Positions 1-5,700 of a stretch of DNA of 6,287 nucleotides are shown here, one piece after another. The notes under the pieces were generated by a model that saw nothing but the letters and a program-made list of their open reading frames with translations, searched no databases and was not told where the DNA came from. Where the stretch lies: positions 1 through 6,287 of the forward strand of contig DJEG01000045.1 of NCBI GenBank assembly GCA_002431305.1, given 5' to 3'. This DNA is from Ruminococcaceae bacterium UBA5904 (GTDB lineage: Bacteria > Bacillota > Clostridia > Oscillospirales > Acutalibacteraceae). The stretch's first letter is position 1; each line of letters opens with the position of its first letter. The position numbers were made by a program, and so were the translations under genes.

Positions 1-86
1 GAGTGGGAATAATGTTCCGCATATTGTAACCGTCCGGCGGTACAGATTTTAAATAATAATAAAACCGAGCTGACTGAAGATGTGGT
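1..86. other. Downstream flank of the sirtuin fragment, no gene identified
   Basis: I see no supportable complete feature here. On the minus strand both the sirtuin frame after its TAA and the +1-shifted frame (which joins near position 91) stay open to the window edge. The +1 frame reads SVPPDGYNMRNIIPT near its end, which might be a remnant of the missing sirtuin C-terminus. It contains no CPxCG zinc-ribbon half, so I do not call it. No convincing terminator is visible. Confidence 0.3.
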
Positions 87-542
87 TTAATTTTCGGTCA
101 TTTCGTGTACGGCTTCTTCGTTGTCGTAAGTTTTATCGTGACACGCTTTCGAGCACTGCCATAAACCGTAATCGCCCTGCGTGTAAAACAGGTGCTTTTT
201 ATCGAATCCCGCCCGCTGAAACTGATGGTCGACGTTTGTCGTAATGACGAAATAATCCGAATCTTTCACGATTGAAAACAGGTCCTTATATACCTGTCCG
301 ACTTCGCAGTCATATCTGTTTACTGAGATATGTCTTGACCGCCGCGCCCAGTAATCCTCGAGTGTTTTATACGGATAAAATCCGCCCGAGTACATGTCGG
401 TAATGCCGTATTTCTTATGAAAGTCGGAAAAATATTTTTCGAATCGTTCTCCCGAATAATAAAATCCCGCCGATGCCGAAAGTCCCGCTCCCGCGCCGAT
501 TATGACCGCGTCAGACGAGTCGACGGCTTCTTTTAATTTAAT
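87..542 (-). pseudogene. Class M sirtuin (SirTM-type), N-terminal fragment lacking a normal start and its C-terminal part
   Basis: NAD+-dependent SIR2-fold protein. Class M sirtuins act as protein ADP-ribosyltransferases in Firmicutes and are paired with a macrodomain eraser, as here. The minus-strand frame is open from 569 down to a TAA at 89-87. Counting from an ATT codon at 542, about 151 residues are present: NAD-binding GAGAGLSASAG at residues 16-26, TTNVDHQFQRAG around 101-112 (the sirtuin TxNxD motif, N103 and D105), and YTQGDYG with Gln122 where ordinary deacetylase sirtuins carry the catalytic His, a class M hallmark. C130 and C134 (QCSKAC) form the first half of the zinc ribbon. The second CxxC half and everything after DNEEAVHEMTEN is missing; family members are usually near 300 residues. 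No ATG, GTG or TTG exists between the upstream stop and M50 at 395, and a start at 395 would delete the NAD motif. Either the gene is decayed or it starts at ATT 542, overlapping the macrodomain stop. The family call is secure; functionality is doubtful. Confidence 0.8.
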
Positions 543-1320
543 TACGTTTTCCGAGAAGTCTTTCGTAAATTATGAAGTCTTTGTCTTTGAAGACATTGAA
601 TATCACCTTGATTTTGCTTTTTGTCCTATTTTTAAATTCATTAACCGTGGTAACTGCGATTTCGGCGGCTTTTTCGTTCGGAAAGTGAAATTCTCCGGTC
701 GAAATACAGCAGAACGCTATGCTCTTTAACTCATATTCTTCGGCAAGTTCGAGACATGAGCGGTAGCACGAGGCGAGAAGTCCGCAGTCGTCTTTCGTAA
801 GTCTGCCCGATACGACGGGACCTACCGTATGAATTATATATTTGCTCGGCAGATTGTACGCGGGCGTTATTTTTGCTTTCCCTGTCGGCTCGTCATTCCC
901 CTGTTCACTCATAATCTGCGCGCATTTTTGTCTTAATTCAATTCCCGCAAAAGTGTGTATCGCGTTGTCGATACAGCCGTGGCACGGGCAGAAACATCCC
1001 AGCATACGCGAGTTCGCCGCGTTGACTACAGCATCGCATTTAAGCGTTGTAATATCGCATTTAATCAAATAAATTTCGTCGGATATCTCATCGGATTTCT
1101 CGATTTCCCTGATTCCTTTGAGTGAAACGGCTTCGCTTAAATATTCGTTTTGAATTTTAATGAATTCACCGCTTGTTTTCGAGGGCATTCTGATGTTGAA
1201 AAGCGAGCGGAGCATAATTTTCTGCTCGTTTTCGTTTTCGGGGATTTTAACATCGGAATATCTCGGATTTTCTTTTAAAAGCGCGTTTATCAGATATATT
1301 CTTTTCTCGTTGTGCGTCAT
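538..1320 (-). CDS. Zinc-dependent macrodomain protein-ADP-ribose hydrolase
   Basis: A 260-residue protein of the Zn-Macro group, which removes ADP-ribose from proteins modified by the partner class M sirtuin. Residues 1-80 are the helical N-terminal extension typical of this subgroup. The macrodomain follows: IKCDITTLKCDAVVNAANS (86-104) is the ADP-ribose adenine and distal-ribose region. The zinc motif GCFCPCHGCIDNAIH (108-122) gives C109, H114 and C116 as probable zinc ligands, with D118 and N119 in the catalytic loop. TVGP (165-168) and ISTGEFHFP (206-214) form the phosphate-binding loop and strand. All family hallmarks are intact and the length is normal. I chose the ATG at 1320 because AGAGGT lies 7 bases upstream and the promoter -10 box sits at 1353-1348. 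An in-frame ATG at 1386 would lie upstream of the promoter. It is the first gene of its transcript and its stop overlaps the sirtuin frame. No GcvH-like carrier or lipoate ligase gene is visible in the window. Confidence 0.93.
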   Translation of the reverse strand: MTHNEKRIYLINALLKENPRYSDVKIPENENEQKIMLRSLFNIRMPSKTSGEFIKIQNEYLSEAVSLKGIREIEKSDEISDEIYLIKCDITTLKCDAVVNAANSRMLGCFCPCHGCIDNAIHTFAGIELRQKCAQIMSEQGNDEPTGKAKITPAYNLPSKYIIHTVGPVVSGRLTKDDCGLLASCYRSCLELAEEYELKSIAFCCISTGEFHFPNEKAAEIAVTTVNEFKNRTKSKIKVIFNVFKDKDFIIYERLLGKRN

Positions 1321-1327
1321 GTTTTTT

Positions 1328-1333
1328 ACCTCT
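1328..1333 (-). promoter_or_regulatory. Ribosome binding site of the macrodomain gene
   Basis: AGAGGT on the minus strand ends 7 bases before the ATG at 1320. It decides the start in favour of 1320 over the in-frame ATG at 1386, which has no Shine-Dalgarno sequence within the transcribed region. Confidence 0.8.
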
Positions 1334-1347
1334 TTTTCTTTGTCTTT

Positions 1348-1376
1348 ATTATATTCCCGTCGGTTTTTGTTGTAAA
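1348..1376 (-). promoter_or_regulatory. Sigma-A promoter of the macrodomain/sirtuin operon
   Basis: Minus strand: TTTACA (1376-1371), a 17-base spacer, then TATAAT (1353-1348). The transcript should begin near 1341, leaving a leader of only about 20 bases that holds the ribosome binding site. The 8-base palindrome GTACGTAC (1377-1384) abuts the -35 box and could be a regulator site, but this is weak. The hexamers and spacing are seen directly; promoter activity is inferred. Confidence 0.82.
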
Positions 1377-1464
1377 GTACGTACAAAATAGTTACCGTAA
1401 AGCAGAATCAGAGGCAAATGTGAAGAGAAAATGATTTTTGTGCGTGAGATTTATACAAAAAAAG

Positions 1465-1493
1465 TTGCATTTTGTTAAAGAATGGTATATTAT
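1465..1493 (+). promoter_or_regulatory. Probable promoter of the divergent 312-aa gene
   Basis: TTGCAT (1465-1470), a 17-base spacer and TATTAT (1488-1493) match sigma-A elements moderately well, putting the start of transcription near 1500, about 33 bases before the GTG. An overlapping TATATT (1486-1491) would give a 15-base spacer and is less likely. The -35 box lies about 89 bases from the -35 box of the divergent macrodomain promoter. Confidence 0.5.
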
Positions 1494-1532
1494 TGATTAT
1501 CATAATATTATTTTTAAACCGAGGCGGGAGCT

Positions 1533-2471
1533 GTGACATTTGACGAATTTCTTGAGTTTATCGGACAAAAGATTGCTCCGTACACGTTAAGTGAAGTCGG
1601 GGAGATAAACATGGCTGTCATATATGACAATTATCCCATGGAACTTATACTCGAATGCGTTGAAATCGGAATGTCAAGGTATATCAAATACAACGAAAGC
1701 GGAGTCCCGATAGCCGATTCCGTTCAGGATTTTGTAAATAAACTCGGCGGTATTGTTCACAATAAATCACTTAACTGCATCGAGCGCGAAATAAACCATA
1801 TAAAGAGCGCGGGCAGAAACGCTTTTATAATGTGGAAAAACCGACAGGCTGAGTCTATACTTTACGACTATGCCGCGGCGCTGAAAAGTCTGTCACGGAC
1901 AGACGAACAAATTGCTTCGGATTTAAAGAGAAACGTTTTGAGTCTTGTCAGTCGGTGCGATTCGTGGGCTCAATGGTGTGAGGTTATGTGCTCGAGAATT
2001 GACGATATTGAGCGCTGGAACAGGCTGGATGAAATTCTCGGCGGGGCGTATACCGCGCAGTTGATTCCCAACGAAATCTATAACTCGGCTGACGAATATG
2101 TGCGTTCATTATGCAGACAGATAAATGTCTGTTTTGAACTCAAATTATACGACTGTGCGTCGGCGGTTATGAGAAAACTGCTTGAAACTCTCATCATCGG
2201 GACGTACCGCCGTTTGCGTGTTGACGGCGATATTACGCAAACGGGCGGGATGTACTACGTTTCTCTCGAAAGAATGATACTGAATATCCGCCGTAATACC
2301 CAGATAAATATAGACGAGGATATCAAAAATCTGCTGTTTGATTTTATGAATTTCGGACTTAACGAGGTTCGTTCTTTTTCGTTTCTTGCGTCTGACAGAT
2401 CTGTCGCGCCCGAAGCGTATAAGTTTAATAAAATCGTCGGATATTTTATAAATTTGAACAATTCAAAATAA
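1533..2471 (+). CDS. Hypothetical helical protein, C-terminal half DUF4145/HEPN-like
   Basis: A 312-residue soluble protein with no signal peptide or membrane segment; I do not recognise a specific family. The N-terminal third (about 3-90) is predicted by eye to be helical. The middle (100-170) is rich in Trp and charged residues (DSWAQWCE, RIDDIERWNR). The C-terminal third has the pattern YDCASAVMRKLLETLII (206-222), then GGMYYVSLERMI, then NLLFDFMNFGLNEVRSFSF (266-284). It resembles DUF4145-type proteins, where a helix carrying an R-LLE pattern precedes a Gly-x-x-x-(A/S)H-x-(R/Y) segment. The usual histidine of that segment is absent here (VRSFSF), so a HEPN-type RNase is not supported. GTG at 1533 has GAGG at 1521-1524, 8 bases upstream. 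An alternative ATG at 1611 with GGGGAG 6 bases upstream would shorten the protein by 26 residues. The gene is monocistronic, between its own promoter and a strong terminator, and divergent from the macrodomain operon. Role unknown. Confidence 0.82.
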   Translation: MTFDEFLEFIGQKIAPYTLSEVGEINMAVIYDNYPMELILECVEIGMSRYIKYNESGVPIADSVQDFVNKLGGIVHNKSLNCIEREINHIKSAGRNAFIMWKNRQAESILYDYAAALKSLSRTDEQIASDLKRNVLSLVSRCDSWAQWCEVMCSRIDDIERWNRLDEILGGAYTAQLIPNEIYNSADEYVRSLCRQINVCFELKLYDCASAVMRKLLETLIIGTYRRLRVDGDITQTGGMYYVSLERMILNIRRNTQINIDEDIKNLLFDFMNFGLNEVRSFSFLASDRSVAPEAYKFNKIVGYFINLNNSK

Positions 2472-2494
2472 ACTTTTGCCATATATAAGAGATT

Positions 2495-2540
2495 CAATGC
2501 GGAACTGTCATTTCGGACGGTTTCCGCATTGTTTTTATAA
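2495..2540 (+). terminator. Intrinsic terminator after the 312-aa gene
   Basis: CAATGCGGAA (2495-2504) pairs perfectly with TTCCGCATTG (2522-2531). An inner CTGTC/GACGG pairing with one G-U extends the stem past a one-base bulge to a loop around ATTTCG. TTTTT (2532-2536) and more AT follow immediately. It begins 23 bases after the stop codon at 2471. Confidence 0.9.
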
Positions 2541-2642
2541 ATTTATGTTTTGATGTATGAAATTTTTTGACAGTTATTAAAAGTTAATTATACCTTTAAA
2601 AAGATTTTAATGTAAAATATGCACTCAAATAGCTTTAATTGT

Positions 2643-2671
2643 ATGCATTTCGTGCCGAAAAAATGCATTTC
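2643..2671 (+). repeat. Direct repeat ATGCATTTC, possible operator
   Basis: ATGCATTTC occurs at 2643-2651 and again at 2663-2671. The start-to-start distance is 20 bases, about two helical turns. Both contain the palindrome ATGCAT, and the second lies in the 10-base palindrome AAATGCATTT (2661-2670). The pair ends 21 bases upstream of the -35 box of the secreted amidase gene, a position suited to an activator or other regulator. The repeat is seen directly; regulatory function is inference. Confidence 0.45.
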
Positions 2672-2692
2672 ATTCCCTTTAAAAAAACAGTA

Positions 2693-2722
2693 TTGACAAA
2701 TTAAATACAACAGATGTATAAT
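2693..2722 (+). promoter_or_regulatory. Strong sigma-A promoter of the secreted amidase-like gene
   Basis: TTGACA (2693-2698) and TATAAT (2717-2722) are both perfect consensus hexamers with an 18-base spacer. The predicted transcription start is near 2729, giving a leader of about 29 bases. This suggests strong expression unless a regulator acts through the upstream repeats. Confidence 0.9.
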
Positions 2723-2743
2723 CCTTTCGTAACAAAAATTTAC

Positions 2744-2750
2744 AGGAGGT
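2744..2750 (+). promoter_or_regulatory. Ribosome binding site of the secreted amidase-like gene
   Basis: AGGAGGT, a full anti-Shine-Dalgarno match, lies 7 bases before the ATG at 2758. It fixes the start codon of the large gene. Confidence 0.92.
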
Positions 2751-2757
2751 ATTGTAG

Positions 2758-5700
2758 ATGAAAAAACACATTTACCGTGTTCTTTCTGTCTCATTGTGTT
2801 TGCTTATGCTCACTGGAATTCTGCCCGCAGGGCTTGAGATGAAGGCAGATGCGCTTTCGGTGAAGTATTGCGGAACCGCAGCGGCGCAATGGGCAAAAGA
2901 TCATTGGGATGATACTGATTCCGTTTTGTACGGAGCGGGTTATTTTAAAAACAACAACGTCGGAGACGGCGGAGACTGTGCCAACTTTGTTTCACAGTGT
3001 TTGTACATGGGCGGTTTGGAGCAGACGCCGACATGGTGTTACGCCGGTTACAGGTGCCATTTCACTTCTAATATGGGCGCAACCTGGATTACGGCTCATT
3101 CCCTTTATAATTATCTCGTTTCTCTCGGCGGTCAGTCAATTCAGAATCCTTCGCCGAGTGATGTAAGCGTCGGCGACGTTATCTTTTACAAGACGACAGA
3201 TGACGGCAGAATGCATCACAGTGCAATTGTTATTGCAATAGAGAACGGCACTCCGATAATAGCCGCTCATTCCGCTATGGAAGGCGGTTCTCCGAAAAAA
3301 TACAAAACTTCTGATTGGCACTGTAATGTATCCGGAGAAAGAACATTTCTTGTAAAGTTAAACGGTGAAGTATGCTATGCAAGAAATCCGAGAAGTTTTG
3401 ACGTATATGCGACGGTAAAGGGTTCTGACGCTACATCCACGACCCTTTTTAAAAGTACGTCTCTTTCTTCTTCAAAACTTGCCATCTTTTCCGGCGGATA
3501 TTCGACTGCCGGACAGGATGGAGCATTGTATACAACATATTATCCCGAATATGCTCATGTTTACGAAACAAAATGGGTGAACGGTCATTTGTGGGGCAGA
3601 ACTTTCAGATACAACAGTTCAAAAAAAATATGTTGGGGCTGGCTGGATTTATCCCTTAACGGTTTTGAGTATAAAACTCACGTTGACTCATACCGTCCGT
3701 CTCATGATTTCGGAGATTGGCGTGTAGAAAAAGAAGCAAATTGTCTTGAGAACGGAACTGAAGCGCGCGCATGCCGCCGCTGCGGATTAAGGCAGACAAG
3801 AACAACGACGGGCGGACATAAGGTTACTGTTCCCGCGGCATGTCTCTCAGCATCGTTCTGTGATGTTTGCGGTAAGAAAATGCAGGACGCGCTCGGTCAT
3901 AATTTTGACGTTTGGAAATATGTTGTAACGCCGACGTGTCTTGAGGGCGGAAGCGAAAAACGAGAATGCCTGCGATGCGGATATACCGAAACCCGTGATG
4001 TTCCGGCTCTCGGTCATGATTATCAGCCGACAGCGTCGGCTCCGTCATGCTTACAGACGGGTACTCAGACATATAAATGTACTCGATGCGGAGATTCCTA
4101 CATACAGCCTGTAGATAAGGACAATCCGTGGAGCGACTGGACTACGGATAAGATTGATTTACCCGAGGGTAAAGTTCGTTCAAAAATCCAGTACAGATAC
4201 TCTGATAAAAAAACAACTACATCATATGAGGAAAATCTTGCCGGATGGACTCAGGACGGCGGAAGCTGGGTACAGTCCGACTCCGGAAATTATGATTTTG
4301 TTTACAGTTTCCCGGACGGTTATGATACTAAAAACTGGTTGTATGTTTCACTCAATAAAAGTCCGTTGACTTCGTATGAAAACAATACAAATAAAAGAGT
4401 TGTTACAATTAACGATACCGGAGTAAATATATATTGGCATTGGTGCGAAGGTAAGAGTGACGGTTCCAGTGTTAACTATAACCGTTCAATTGAATACAAT
4501 GCTACAGGAACTTGGACTCATTTCCATGCATTTCAATCATCCGGTGATTTGCCGTTTAATACGTCGTATAAAGTTTTTATCAGCGCTGTGGACAGTAATT
4601 GTCCCGGTTCTAAGTATTGGTACGGCAAGGATCGTTTGGTAAATAATAATCTTGATATTTACAAATGCAGCTATACTGATTATAAAAAACTGTTCAATTA
4701 TTATCAGTGGACGGATTGGTCAGACTGGCAGGATGAAGCTGTAACGGCGACATCAACGAAAAAAGTCGAGACCAGAACCGTTTACAGCTATGACCTTGCG
4801 GCTCTCGGTCATGACTGGGCTCCCGTTAAACAGGACGCAACATGTACCGAAAAGGGTTACGAGGGCAATATCTGCCGCCGCTGCGGTGCAAGGGATATTA
4901 AGGATATCGCGCCTCTCGGTCACGATATGCCCGACTGGGTAAAGAACCGTGACGAATGGTATAAGATAAGCAAGGACGGAGAAAATCCGATTGTTTACAG
5001 AGCCGACTGCCGCAGAAACTGCGGATATTTCGAGACCAGAGAAGAGTCGGGCTGTCAGTATGCCGTTTCTAAGGTTGTAGACCCCACTTGTACTAAGGAC
5101 GGTTATACTCTTTACAAGTGCAAAGTTCATGAAAACGAGACGAAAAAGGACAACATTGTTCCCGCTCTCGGACATGAAGCCGATAATAACTGGTATACGA
5201 CAAAAGGTGCGACATGCACCGAGGCGGGAGAGGAAACATGCAAGTGCGTACGTCATGACAACGGCGTAACATGCGATAAACTCTTTACCCGCGAAGTACC
5301 TGCCAAGGGTCATAAATACGTTCATTTTGATATGGTTGACGCAACATGCGTCGACGACGGAATGAAAGAATACTATAAGTGCAGCGAGTGCAAGGAATTA
5401 TTTGATTCTAACAAAAAGAGCACAACGGCTGATAAACTTGTAATTCCCGCAAAAGGTCACGTTCCCGGAGACTGGGTACAGGTTCAGGCTCCGACATGCG
5501 GTGTTCCCGGTTATTATGTTAAAAGATGTACCGTATGCGACACCTTACTTGATGAAAAGTGGACTGAGAGCTACGAGCATAATTTTGAGATTATAAGACA
5601 GATAGACTCAACATGTATAAGTACCGGCGTTATCGATTATGAGTGTACCAGATGCGGATATTCGTACAGTGATATTCTCGATTTAACGGATCATACATGG

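Noticed and set aside
502..729. 75-codon plus-strand open frame over the macrodomain/sirtuin junction
   Set aside because: It is a shadow antisense to two recognisable protein families with clear motifs, and its product resembles nothing.
842..1375. Plus-strand open frames opposite the macrodomain gene (842-1072, 1160-1375)
   Set aside because: They are antisense to intact macrodomain motifs, with no promoter or ribosome binding signal of their own.
2495..2536. Riboswitch or small RNA between the 312-aa gene and the large gene
   Set aside because: The only strong structure is a simple stem followed by a T run directly after the stop codon, which is fully explained as an intrinsic terminator.
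1..2757. Phage or transposon borders around the macrodomain/sirtuin cassette
   Set aside because: I found no terminal inverted repeats, target duplications, tRNA gene or integrase/transposase coding in the window.
2588..2794. 68-codon minus-strand open frame in the intergenic region
   Set aside because: It covers a perfect promoter, the Shine-Dalgarno sequence and the start of the large gene on the other strand; its content is low-complexity AT-rich coding.
4753..5325. 190-codon minus-strand open frame opposite the large secreted gene
   Set aside because: It lies wholly antisense to strongly supported repeat coding sequence, has no ribosome binding site or promoter I can see, and its length follows from the repeat composition of the plus strand.
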